Shown here: one piece after another, positions 21,909-30,569 of the stretch
Position numbering within the stretch: position 1 is the stretch's first letter
How the letters are laid out: each line of letters starts with the position of its first letter
NCBI GenBank assembly: GCA_951812995.1
Contig: CATOTD010000001.1
Span: forward strand, 124,001 to 188,000
Reading direction: 5' to 3'
Origin: an uncultured Gammaproteobacteria bacterium
GTDB lineage: Bacteria > Pseudomonadota > Gammaproteobacteria > Eutrophobiales > Eutrophobiaceae
DNA: 64,000 nucleotides
Notes under the pieces: model-generated
Told to the model about the DNA's origin: nothing
Database searches by the model: none
The model's input: the letters and a program-made list of their open reading frames with translations, nothing else
Made by a program: the position numbers and the translations under genes

Positions 21909-22277
21909 GTGAAGATCTATCTTGCCTCACGAGCATCGCGACGACGTACGTTACTTGAACAAATTGGGATTGAATTTGAAGTCGTCGATATTGAGGTTGA
22001 TGAAAGCTGGGACGGTAAAGAAAAACCAGAATATTATGTAACGCGAATCGCGTTGGAAAAAGCGCGCGCGGGCAAGGCATTTAGTAGTGCAAAATATCCT
22101 GTATTAGCCGCGGATACGGCCGTCATCTTAGCGGGTATTATTTTAGGTAAGGCGCAAAATAAAGATATGGCGGCGGTTCTGCTTAAACAATTATCGGGTA
22201 AAACGCATACCGTACTCTCTGCTGTTAGCGTCATTGAAAAACATGAAAAAACGTTATTAAATATCAGCAAAGTCAAC
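21909..22277 (+). pseudogene. maf: Maf-type nucleotide pyrophosphatase, 3' end lost to IS-beta
   Basis: The first 123 codons or so encode a good Maf N-terminus: IYLASRASRRRTLLEQIGIEFEVV, EKARAG, VLAADTAVILAGIILGKAQNK, and QLSGKTHTVLSAVSVI. Maf proteins hydrolyse non-canonical nucleotides and are about 190-200 residues long. The frame is cut at 22278 by the left end of IS-beta copy A; the continuation in the ORF track (NWKPLKT...) is IS sequence. The missing third is not found on the other side of the IS, where a piece of argE is found instead. The product is most likely non-functional. Confidence 0.88.
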
Positions 22278-23569
22278 TGGAAACCTCTAAAAACCGTACA
22301 TTTTGTGGTACGGTCTGATTCACTTGATGTGGGAGGATTTTGTTTATGCACGCACCTGGATTGTTTGATTTGACGGATCATTTGGCGCGGCTTTCGGCGA
22401 TGGGAGATCCGCTTGAGGTTTTGGAGCGGCACGTTGATTTCGAAGTGTTTCGCCCAGTTCTTGTTGAAGCGCTTGGCTATGGGGAACGTCCCAAAGGTGG
22501 TCGCCCGCCCTATGATGCCGTTGTGATGTTCAAGGTGCTGGTGTTGGCCTTGATGCACAATCTGAGCGATGAGCGGATGGAGTTTCTCATTCGTGACCGT
22601 TTCAGTTGGCTACGGTTCCTGGGATTTCAAATCGGGGAGCCGACACCTGATCAGAAGACGATCTGGCTTTTCAGAGAGAAGCTGACCTAGGCGGGTGTCT
22701 TCAAGGCCCTGTTTGCCGCGTTTGAAGCTCAGCTCTGCGCGCGGGGATACAAACCGACCGGCGGTCAGATTGTGGATGCCACGTTGGTCTCCGCCCCGCG
22801 CCAGCGGATGACGAAAGAAGAGAAAGCGCGCGCCAAGGCAGGTGAGGCCGCATCTGACATCTGGCCCGATGATCTGTCCAAGGCAGCGCAGAAAGACACC
22901 GATGCGCGTTGGACGGTCAAGTATTCAAAGGCCAAGGAGGGTGAGGAGGATACTGGCCTTGTCGATATTCCGGTTCCGCACTTTGGGTACAAGAACCACG
23001 TGTCCATTGACCGCAAATGGCGCTTCATCCGGGGTGAGACTGGCACGAATGCGGCTCGCTACGACGGGCATGAACGCTCCTCGGTTCTGGACGAGACAAA
23101 CAGCTCGAAGGCGGTTTGGGCCGATACCGGGTACCGCTCGGCCAGGAATGAGGCTTGGCTGAAGGCGCAAGGGTACCGCTCACATATCCATCGCAAGAAG
23201 CCACGCGGCAAACCCATGGCCAGGCATATTCGCCGGGGCAACGCGACACGCTCCGCCATCCGCGCCTGTGTTCGGCTACGAGAAAGGGCCCATGGCTCTG
23301 ACCATCCGCTCAATCGGCCAAACCCGTGCGAAGGCCCGCATGACCATGGCCAACCTGAGCTACAACTTCCGCCGTCTCATCTTCCACGAGCGACGACAGG
23401 CCACAGCCTGACTCCGCCCAAATTCCGGAAATACCCGCCCTGGCAGACCCAAACAGCACAACACAGCCTCAAATACCACCGACCTTGACCTTCACACCCA
23501 CTATGCGGGTGACAACGACTGGTGCTCGCGTCAAAACCCATCCAGAATCAGCGTTGTTCGAGGTCTCCA
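22278..23569 (+). mobile_element. IS5-family insertion sequence, IS-beta copy A
   Basis: About 1.29 kb. The left end begins TGGAAACCTCTAAAAACCGT and the right end, read inward, begins TGGAGACCTCGAACAACG, giving imperfect inverted repeats. Close copies lie at 30570-31870 and 45272-46493. Its higher G+C content and protein type resemble IS5 elements I associate with alphaproteobacteria, so it probably entered this lineage horizontally. The flanks do not form a target duplication: maf is on the left, an argE fragment on the right. Confidence 0.92.
22346..23411 (+). pseudogene. IS5-family transposase with shared TAG and lost catalytic Glu (IS-beta A)
   Basis: Starts with ATG behind a GGGAGG site and runs LFDLTDHLARLSAMGDPLEV... 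for 115 codons to an in-frame TAG (FREKLT-stop-AGVFKALF). The frame then continues through GGQIVDATLVSAPRQR (first Asp), FGYKNHVSIDRKWRF, and VWADTGYRS (second Asp). After GNATRSAIRACV the frame shifts; the expected EHVFGYEK segment survives only as VFGYEK in another frame, consistent with an 11-nt deletion between TGTG repeats that removes the catalytic Glu codon. Copies B and C carry both lesions. It lacks the 9 bp between KAK and EGEED that B and C have. Confidence 0.92.
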
Positions 23570-23570
23570 G

Positions 23571-23662
23571 CTCTTCATGTCGGCCGTGCCGAGACCATAA
23601 TAATTGTCATTTGCTTTTGTCAGCGTAAACGGATCGCTATCCCAACCCTTAGCATCATAAGG
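23571..23662 (+). repeat. Displaced 92-bp duplicate of internal argE sequence
   Basis: Matches 20443-20534 within argE in the same orientation, with a single visible substitution (CATCTGC to CATTTGC). It starts immediately after IS-beta copy A and ends where IS-gamma copy D begins, so it is a host-gene fragment sandwiched between two IS elements. Not part of any ORF. Confidence 0.93.
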
Positions 23663-23663
23663 C

Positions 23664-24753
23664 AACCTCTATTAATGCAATCACTTTCCAATTTATTGGC
23701 TCAGAGAGGTTAAAACAATAACCAATTTGATCCAAAAAGCCGGTAGTCTCCGTACAGCCCTGTTCTCGGCTTTACTTTGTTTTCAAGACGCACTGACCCG
23801 TTTCAGAAAGCATAAACGCCTCATGTTGTACCTTAGATTCATCAAGCCGATATGCATGCTTGTTCGCGTAATGCCAATGCAAGGAAACGCTTTGCGGCGT
23901 AAATTGCGCTGTGCTCCAAACATAGGTGCGACCCGACTGCGAACTTTGGAGCGCGTGCGCTTACCTTGCGCCTTGAGAAACGCTACTTTTTCCTCTGACC
24001 GATAGGCACTGTCAGCCCAGACATCTTTACTGGTATTGCTGTCATCTGGCAGGTCGGCAAAAACCTGCGCATCATGGACGCTGGCATCAGTGACCTGATA
24101 GTCACGAATCAACTTGTTGTCATGGTCTATCTGTATGTGGTTCTTGTAAGCAAAATGGCTACGGCTATGTTTCTTCGTCCAGCGGACAGGGACAGCGCCT
24201 GCCTTAATCCGTGCATTGTCTTCCCAACGGTTACGCGGCAACAGTGCCGGAATGATCGAGGAGGCAACTATCTGACCCTTGCGAGTGATATAAGCCGCCT
24301 GGTTCAACGACAACTGCTCAAACAACGATGCCATCAGACCCAGCGCCGCTAACCGATGCTTGAATGCCCAGCAGGTTTTGGTATCAGCGACTCGTTGCTG
24401 CCTAGCAAGACCCAGAAACTGCTGAAAACTGCAACGGTCTTCGATTTGGTATTCCAACTGAGCATCGCTAAGACCATACAGATTTTGCACAAGCAGTCCC
24501 TTGAACATCATCACTACGTTTGTTGGGCGTTGCCCGCCTGACGCTTACGTTGTTTCTCATGAACCTTGTTCAATAACGACCGAAAAGATTCCCAGTCAAC
24601 CGTCTTTTCCAGTTCAGGCAGAGGATTACCCAACTGTTTGAGACGATAGTCTTGAAGATTAAACAGAGAACCGAAAATGTCATTGCTCATGGAAGTTTCT
24701 TTGGCAGTTTGGACAACTTCAACATTGTACCAAATAACGTAATTAATAGAGAT
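23664..24753 (-). mobile_element. IS5-family insertion sequence, IS-gamma copy D
   Basis: About 1.09 kb; its ends share ACCTCTATTAAT (left) and ATCTCTATTAAT (right, read inward). A second copy lies at 61018-62069. The transposase is on the minus strand. No clear target duplication is seen, as its left flank abuts the argE fragment. Confidence 0.88.
23783..24690 (-). pseudogene. IS5-family transposase, frameshifted, catalytic Glu replaced (IS-gamma D)
   Basis: The N-terminal part (MSNDIFGSLFNLQDYRLKQL, 58 codons) ends at a TAG (24514-24516). The main part continues in another frame from QRPTNVVMMFKGLLVQNLYG. A -1 shift around GCGGGCAACG would join them, and copy G has the same arrangement. 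In the main part, VASSIIPALLPRN and VWADSAYRSEEK are readable, but the expected catalytic Glu of SRVEPMFG is Ala here (SRVAPMFGAQ), while copy G keeps Glu. This copy should be catalytically dead even if frameshifting occurred. Confidence 0.88.
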
Positions 24754-24850
24754 AGCCTGATGAGGGGTTTCGCCAGGCAGTTTTGTAATAGTACGGAACC
24801 AACTGGCAGATGAGCCATTGCGTTTAGGTTTTTGCAGTCCACATCCTTTG

Positions 24851-27064
24851 TTAAAATCTATTTTCCGCTTTGATTTTCTTAAAAATATCTTCGACCTGAT
24901 CCTTTAACTGCGCGTTATTTTTTTGAATTTTCGCAAGGCGTTCAATTGCTTTATCGTATGGCAGTAACAGATTTATATTTTCTTTTTGTCTGGTGAAGTA
25001 GTTTCTACTTGATGAGGAGACTTGATTGCTCCAGGCATCTATAAATTTCACAAATTGAGTGTCTTCAGAAGTATCTTCACGAAATTTTTTCCGAATTTGA
25101 CCATTATCATCTACTTGGCTCCAGCCACAGAGTAGTTCGCCTGGTCGCGGCGTTTGAAAAATCTGCTCAAAAGTCATTTTTTCAAAGCGCGTCTTTAGGA
25201 TATTTGCGATGCTCGTGAATTCTTTCTCGTCAAAAAGCCACTTGCTCTCTGGCCGCTTGTCGTTTCCATATATTCCGTGCGCGAACGTTTCACGTCTCAA
25301 TAAGTCAACCAGCCAGCCTATGGCTTTACCATCCTCAAATGCGGCCTTTGTTACATCAGTAGCATTTTCTCCGATACGCGCACGCAAAACCTGAAGCAGT
25401 TTCTCTGCTTCATGCCAACCGCGTCCCTGATTTTTTACATCCGTATCCATTACATCGGCCAGGCTACGCAGAATCATGGCTGAACGTTTGGCATTCAGAC
25501 CGCTCGGCTGAAAATCAGCAAGACGTGCGATGGCCGTGACTGCCTTGATTCCGCCGCCAATCGTTTTTTCAGAAAACCACTTTGCTAGAATTTTATTGAC
25601 ATCTGCGTGCCCGATGTCAGCGGCACTTAGAAGTTCGCTCTGCTCTGTTTCTGTAAATGCCCCTGTTGGATTTGCTAGAGCAAAGTATAAGCGAAAGTGA
25701 TCAGGGCTTGCTAATCGCTGCGCTTGAATATTTGCGTTTTTTACTTCAGGGTCTACTTTCATAAATATCTTACGCTCTTGTTGATCTTCATCATTTTTGA
25801 TCAAGTCGAATATTTGTGTACCTGGTAATATTCCGTCTAGAAAAACCCTGAAGCGGTCGTCTTGTAACTCTCTGTCTTGCTTAAATATTGAATCTAATTC
25901 GTCAGCCATACGCTTTTTTTTCTGACCATCCGGAATATATGTATTTCCGTCGGCAGCGGCCGCCATTTCCATGCAGTATTCCTCGATCCAATAGTAAAGC
26001 TCTGGGTTAGCACCTCGAACCATCTGCAGCCACACCATATCCGCAAGATCGACTTTATCGCTTAGGGCGGGCCAGAAGTACTCAACTGAGTCAAGTACCC
26101 GATTTACATCTCTTGGTGTCTGTAGAAATAGTCCAGCAGAATAATCCATTACACTTTCAAGTCGGTAAATTGCTTCGTTTCTAGTGCCTTTTGCAAACTG
26201 ATCCAAGCCCTTGTGCAACATATTTCGAAGTGCAAAAGGTTCTGGTCTAGGGATTGGTATAGAGATTTGAACAATTTTTTCCAAAAATGCGCGTCCTTGA
26301 GATACGCCAATATCTTTGCAAATGGCCTCTGCAATGATTTTCGGGTCATAACACAAAATGTAAATGATCGAGCCAAAATCGGCGACGGCGCGAACCAGTC
26401 GCAAAATCTCAGAAACCTCCCGCGGCTCCAGCCTATCCACATCATCTATAGTGACAATAATGCGTCTATCTAATTTTTTAAGTTTTTCGTCTAATTTGGA
26501 TTTTATCTCTGCTAGTGGGCGGATGTTATTCTCCTCGTTGACAATATTTTGTGCGACATCTAATGTTTTTTGTACCGGTTTGGCTAACGGGACTTCGGCA
26601 CTTGCAGCAAGGTCAGCTATAGTTGAGCCAACACCTATCAAGCGTCCAGCATAGCCGCCGATCATTCGCTTTACATCGCTAGCGTTCTCCCCCGGTTTCG
26701 TTGCGATTGCCGTGGAAAGCTCAGCAAAGAACAAAGCGATCAGAGCGTCACGATCCTTAATAAGCCAGGGCCGAAAATCTACAACTATTGGTGAGTTCTT
26801 TTCTTTCAATGCGTTTTGCGTTAGCCGAAAATCCACAACAATGGGTGAGTTATCTTCTTTTTCTTTCAATGCGTTTTGCGTCAATTGAAGCAGGCTGGTT
26901 TTGCCAGAGCCCCACTTGCCCTCAAGACCTAAAACTATGCCATCCTCAAATTTTGGATCATTGGCAAGGGATGCAGCCAATTGGTTTGCCATCTCGGAAA
27001 AGCCGAGACTGTCGTCTTTGCTGTCTTCAATAGGTTGTCGCCCACGATAGTTATTCATGTTCAC
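24851..27064 (-). CDS. KAP-family P-loop NTPase
   Basis: 737 residues. The Walker A motif LEGKWGSGKTSLLQ is at about 47-60, followed by a KAP-type VVDFRPW segment near 94-100, and Walker B IIVTIDDVDRLEPRE near 202-216. Then come RLVRAVADFGSIIYILCYD and LQTPRDVNRVLDSVEYFWPALSD, all typical of KAP NTPases. A moderately hydrophobic Gly/Ala-rich insert lies at about 133-165. KAP proteins include phage-exclusion factors such as plasmid F PifA, so a defence role is possible but inferred. A 20-residue tandem duplication directly after Walker A is unusual (separate entry). Starts at ATG 27064; flanked by an IS and by a non-coding region, so it has no operon partner in the island. Confidence 0.85.
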   Translation of the reverse strand: MNMNNYRGRQPIEDSKDDSLGFSEMANQLAASLANDPKFEDGIVLGLEGKWGSGKTSLLQLTQNALKEKEDNSPIVVDFRLTQNALKEKNSPIVVDFRPWLIKDRDALIALFFAELSTAIATKPGENASDVKRMIGGYAGRLIGVGSTIADLAASAEVPLAKPVQKTLDVAQNIVNEENNIRPLAEIKSKLDEKLKKLDRRIIVTIDDVDRLEPREVSEILRLVRAVADFGSIIYILCYDPKIIAEAICKDIGVSQGRAFLEKIVQISIPIPRPEPFALRNMLHKGLDQFAKGTRNEAIYRLESVMDYSAGLFLQTPRDVNRVLDSVEYFWPALSDKVDLADMVWLQMVRGANPELYYWIEEYCMEMAAAADGNTYIPDGQKKKRMADELDSIFKQDRELQDDRFRVFLDGILPGTQIFDLIKNDEDQQERKIFMKVDPEVKNANIQAQRLASPDHFRLYFALANPTGAFTETEQSELLSAADIGHADVNKILAKWFSEKTIGGGIKAVTAIARLADFQPSGLNAKRSAMILRSLADVMDTDVKNQGRGWHEAEKLLQVLRARIGENATDVTKAAFEDGKAIGWLVDLLRRETFAHGIYGNDKRPESKWLFDEKEFTSIANILKTRFEKMTFEQIFQTPRPGELLCGWSQVDDNGQIRKKFREDTSEDTQFVKFIDAWSNQVSSSSRNYFTRQKENINLLLPYDKAIERLAKIQKNNAQLKDQVEDIFKKIKAENRF
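26772..26884 (-). repeat. Imperfect tandem duplication within the KAP NTPase gene
   Basis: Two adjacent units of about 54-60 bp encode LTQNALKEKEDNSPIVVDFR and LTQNALKEKNSPIVVDFR. The second is shorter by two codons and several bases differ, so the duplication is not brand new. It adds about 20 residues between the Walker A helix and the next conserved strand of the ATPase core. Confidence 0.93.
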
Positions 27065-27460
27065 CTCTATTTATGAGTCTCTTAAAATATACTTCTTCAT
27101 ACCAAATGATATTGCCATTTTCAATGGCGATAGTGGAAAAATTATCGGTGATAATGTCTCAGAATTTTGCCCAATCTTTCAGGGCCGCTTTTTTCGGAAA
27201 ATGTCGCATGGTTTCGGAAAACTCACCACAAGTCGAATAAAAACGGTTATGCGTGGCAGATTTTAAATTACGCCCTAAAAACGCTTGATTGCACTCAAAT
27301 ACGGGCAAACTGGCGGCAAAAATGCAGTTTTATTCGACAATCTACACTATTGGGACTGTCGTTCAGCAAGGTGCTTTTCAACTTCATTCTGGCTTAGTCC
27401 GGAAGTGCTAACGTCTAGCGGATCAAGCGTATTTTCACTTAGATAGTATGCTGTATGGGT
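27065..27460. other. 396-bp non-coding region with a spaced inverted repeat
   Basis: No credible gene. GTCGAATAAAAAC (near 27233) and GTTTTATTCGAC (near 27337) form an inverted repeat about 90 bp apart, which could be the ends of a small miniature element or a regulatory structure. The region also serves as the upstream of the KAP NTPase gene and the downstream of the universal stress protein gene. Confidence 0.4.
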
Positions 27461-28438
27461 TTAATCCCCTACGGTCTTGCCCCCTGCATACTCACCTTTA
27501 TTGAGTGCCTTGACTGGAGATACGAATCCCTGCGGCTTCAGCGCTATGAGCGAGCAGGTCAGTTTCTGTATGATATTTTCTGCCGTATTACCGATTATAA
27601 ATCCGGGAATGCCGGTGCGCGCCACCGTTCCCATTACCAGAATATCGATACCTTTATCCTGAACAAGATCAGGAATCAGTGTTGTCGCTTTTCCACGCAA
27701 ATGGTGAATATGTTGCGCACCAACAATTTCAGAAGATTTAATCAGCTCATCTAAGGCGGCGCGATGCTGATTCTGCGCTTTAAGCACTGTTTGCGTTATT
27801 TCGTCATCCGATGTTTTAATCCACATATTACCGCGCAGATACGCTTCAAACTCATAATCCCAACAGGCAATAATATGTAGCTCGCCACTACAGCTATCTG
27901 CCAGTCGGCGCGAAAGTTCCAACATGCGTCTGGATAAATGCGCCGCTGATGGCTCTTGACTTTCCGGATCAATGGCTACTGCCACCTGAATATGTTGGCG
28001 TGACTGGTTAAGCGGGCGGCACAACCATACGGGTACTGGACACTTACGCAGTAAATCCATATCAATCGCTTTAAAGCCGCTTTTTTTATCCCGTGGCGTA
28101 GCTTCTTTAATGACCAGATCATGCCCCTGTTGTAGCACATGCTGGATAATGTTGATGGTCGGTGTTTTATCGCCCACCAGTGCCATGGAAATATCGACCG
28201 AGCCTGCTTCTATCTTAATGGCTGCCTGCGTCGCTTTGACCAAAGTTTTAGTCTGTTCCAGCAATGATTCCTCGTATTTTTTCCGATGCTCAGGAAACTT
28301 ATCAGGAAATGCCGGGCGTACAATCAATATTTTTAATGGAGCCCCATTGTTGCGTGCCAAGTTGAGTGCCTGTTTCAGCCCCTCGGTTTCATCCATAGTG
28401 CCATGGCTGACATAAAGTAAATTATGATAATGACGCAT
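27461..28438 (-). CDS. Tandem-domain universal stress protein (UspE-like)
   Basis: 325 residues with two Usp folds in tandem, as in UspE. The first begins YHNLLYVSHGTMDETEGLKQALNLA. The second begins HIQVAVAIDPESQEP near 150 and ends with the ATP-binding glycine motif MGTVARTGIPGFIIGNTAENII. Its cognates are soluble cytoplasmic proteins induced under stress or growth arrest. The first domain lacks a clear glycine motif, as is common in the tandem type. It stands alone on the minus strand; the start ATG at 28438 gives the expected N-terminus, with an AGGAG site just upstream. Confidence 0.88.
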   Translation of the reverse strand: MRHYHNLLYVSHGTMDETEGLKQALNLARNNGAPLKILIVRPAFPDKFPEHRKKYEESLLEQTKTLVKATQAAIKIEAGSVDISMALVGDKTPTINIIQHVLQQGHDLVIKEATPRDKKSGFKAIDMDLLRKCPVPVWLCRPLNQSRQHIQVAVAIDPESQEPSAAHLSRRMLELSRRLADSCSGELHIIACWDYEFEAYLRGNMWIKTSDDEITQTVLKAQNQHRAALDELIKSSEIVGAQHIHHLRGKATTLIPDLVQDKGIDILVMGTVARTGIPGFIIGNTAENIIQKLTCSLIALKPQGFVSPVKALNKGEYAGGKTVGD

Positions 28439-28636
28439 ATAAAGACTCCTTTTTTACTGTGATGACCCCATCGAAACCCTCGCTAAAGCAGATGTTTTTC
28501 TTTTATTTTCAGCTTACGCCAGCCAATCATAGAAAAAACACTATTTTAAGTAAACCAAAATAGAAATTAATTATAAATTAAGGATACGCTAGTTATGCTA
28601 AGCCTACCTTTACATCTTGCAGATCCGCGACTGTGT

Positions 28637-28805
28637 TGAGTCGGGCTAGTGTCGCTCCTCGTAGGCTAGGCGTGGTTGGGCTGGGGTGTGGCCGGGTTGA
28701 GCTGAGTCGGGCCGGGGTCGGTTTGGGTTGGGCTGAGTCGGGCCGGGCCGGGGGTGTGGTTGGGCTGTGTTGAGCTGAGTCAAGTCGAGCCGGGCGGCGT
28801 TGGCC
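28637..28805 (+). repeat. Degenerate YYGRG pentanucleotide tract, locus A
   Basis: A G/T-rich stretch built of five-base units such as TTGAG, TCGGG, CTGAG, CCGGG and TTGGG with occasional phase slips. It lies in the 447-bp gap (28439-28885) between the stress-protein gene and the nuclease gene; the rest of that gap is A+T-rich and holds nothing I recognise. No terminal inverted repeats are visible at this locus. Confidence 0.8.
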
Positions 28806-28885
28806 AAGGATGCGGCCGCTGACACTTACCCGAGCTGTGCCGCTACGCTATGATGGGCGCAATTTGCGATAAGGTCTAGACACCC

Positions 28886-29947
28886 ATGCCTATCTACGAG
28901 TTTACCAGCGACGCAATCTGCCCAATCCACAAGACCACCTTCAGCCAGAAACAGCTACAGGAGCGGTACGACCTGCAACGCCTGCTACGGGCCAACATCG
29001 CTGTGATCGCGCCCGATGTTCTGGTGATTGCCGAAGAGTTTGGGGACTGGGACGAGTCGCGGCGGCGCATCGATCTCCTCGGCATCGACCGCGATGCCAA
29101 CCTCGTCGTGATCGAACTCAAGCGAACGGAAGACGGCGGCCACATGGAGTTACAGGCGGTCCGCTATGCGGCGATGGTCTCAACCATGACCTTCGACCAG
29201 GCCGCCGAGGCATTCAAACGCTATCTCACAAAGATCGACCAAACTGAGACGGATGCAGAGGCCGAACTGCTCGATTTTCTTGGGTGGGATGAGCCCGATG
29301 AAGATGCCTTCGCACAGGACGTGCGGATTGTCCTGACCGCGGCCGAGTTTGGCCGCGAGCTGACCACCTCGGTGCTCTGGCTCATCGAACGAGCCGTTGA
29401 CATTCGCTGCGTGCGCCTTCAGCCCTATAGTATTGATGACCGAGTGCTGGTTGACGTTCAGCAGATCATCCCGTTGCCCGAGGTGGCAGAATATCAAGTC
29501 CAGATCAGCGAGAAGAAACGCAAGGGGCGTGCACCGCGCTCGGGCATAAAAGACCCCCGCTATGATGTCACCCTCGGTGAGCGCCAGTTGTCAATGCTTT
29601 GGAAGCGGCACGCCATTTATCAGATATTCCGCTATCTCGTGGAAAACGGCGTTGCCCCGGCGCAGATCGCCGAGCAATGCGGCAAGATGGCCAAGCATGC
29701 CCTCGTGTCGGTCGATGGCGAGGTGGTGGGAGATGAATTTTCTCGCTTGGCGAAGGAGGCCCTAGCCAAGGAGGGACGGAGTTCCAATCTCACACGTTTC
29801 TTTAGCAAAGACGACGAGTTGGTGTACTTCGGTGGGCGCACCTATGCGTTCTCGAACCAATGGGGTGGTGAAAATTGGGAGCAGGCCATGCACAACATAC
29901 ACAATGCCTACACGGATAAGGGGATCGATTTCACCAAATCAGACTAG
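28886..29947 (+). CDS. PD-(D/E)XK nuclease-like protein of unknown role
   Basis: 353 residues. The N-terminal third carries the nuclease-type core SRRRIDLLGIDRDANLVVIELKRTEDGGHMELQA, in which the Asp of RIDLLGID and the E-x-K of IELKR would be the metal-binding and catalytic residues. A following block (LDFLGWDEPDEDAFAQDVRIVL, RCVRLQPYSIDDRVLVDVQQ) is typical of a widespread family of uncharacterised proteins related in core to NucS/DUF91-type endonucleases. The C-terminal part (FSKDDELVYFGGRTYAFSNQWG) is less familiar. G+C is visibly higher than in neighbouring housekeeping genes, suggesting horizontal acquisition. It has no operon partners; pentanucleotide tracts lie on both sides. Confidence 0.75.
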   Translation: MPIYEFTSDAICPIHKTTFSQKQLQERYDLQRLLRANIAVIAPDVLVIAEEFGDWDESRRRIDLLGIDRDANLVVIELKRTEDGGHMELQAVRYAAMVSTMTFDQAAEAFKRYLTKIDQTETDAEAELLDFLGWDEPDEDAFAQDVRIVLTAAEFGRELTTSVLWLIERAVDIRCVRLQPYSIDDRVLVDVQQIIPLPEVAEYQVQISEKKRKGRAPRSGIKDPRYDVTLGERQLSMLWKRHAIYQIFRYLVENGVAPAQIAEQCGKMAKHALVSVDGEVVGDEFSRLAKEALAKEGRSSNLTRFFSKDDELVYFGGRTYAFSNQWGGENWEQAMHNIHNAYTDKGIDFTKSD

Positions 29948-30117
29948 CCAGATCAGCCTGGTCAGCCGTCCGTCCGTAGACCGACTGTTGCAATAACCTG
30001 ATATGATGATGAACCTTGTGCTTGCCGACACGGTTATCGCTCAGACTGACGATGCGATAGCCGACTGGTCAAGCCTCTCATCCAGCTTGCGCACCACCCA
30101 CAACCTACCATCCGAGC

Positions 30118-30510
30118 TGAGAACTTTGCATAAAACACCACACTTGAAGATTTTTTATTCTGGCTATGGCTCAATTTTAAGCCATTAGGGGTGGTGTGGT
30201 CAAGACGAGCGTGGGTTGAGCTGGGTTGAGCTGAGTCGGGTTGGATCGAGCCAGGGCGTGGTTGGTCAGGGGTGTGGTTGGGTTGAGCTGGTCTGGGTGT
30301 GGTTAGGCCGGGGCGGCGTTGGCCAGGGGTGTGGTTGGGTCGGGGCGGGTTGGGTTGGGTCGAGCCGGGATGTGTTTGAGCGTGGCCGGGATGTGGTTGA
30401 TCTGGGTTGATCTGAGTCAAGTCGGGCCGGGGCTGAGTTGAGTGTGGTCGGGTTGGGTTGGGTTGGGCTGGGCCGGGTCGGACAAGTATCGCTTTAGTGC
30501 AAAGGTCTCG
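30118..30510 (+). mobile_element. Inverted-repeat-bounded element carrying a pentanucleotide tract, locus B
   Basis: About 393 bp. The left end TGAGAACTTTGCA and right end (read inward) CGAGACCTTTGCACTAAAGC are inverted repeats. Inside are a left segment containing GGCTCAATTTTAAGCC and then a long YYGRG tract. The same organisation, including the segment matching AAAATTGAGCCAT, recurs in opposite orientation at 45133-46530, where an IS-beta copy interrupts it. It has no coding capacity of its own, so it resembles a miniature inverted-repeat element. The interval 29948-30117 to its left is non-coding. Confidence 0.65.
30193..30480 (+). repeat. Degenerate YYGRG pentanucleotide tract, locus B
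   Basis: About 288 bp of units such as TTGAG, CTGGG, TTGGG, TCGAG and CCGGG in five-base register with slips. The 3' end holds six GGG runs separated by two bases each (30450-30477), a textbook G-quadruplex motif resembling telomeric repeats. The opposite strand gives a spurious Pro-rich ORF with five-residue periodicity. Confidence 0.88.
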
Positions 30511-30569
30511 CACTGCGTTGCTCGTCCTTAAACGCGGCTCGCAGATTGCCGTTGCCGTTTTAACTCAAC

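Noticed and set aside
22346-23411. Programmed stop readthrough at the shared TAG of IS-beta
   Set aside because: The same copies also lack the catalytic Glu and have a frame break, so readthrough would not give an active enzyme.
30034-30513. 159-codon Pro/Gln/Thr-rich minus-strand ORF
   Set aside because: Its five-residue periodicity is simply the pentanucleotide tract read on the other strand; no start context and no non-repeat part with known homology.
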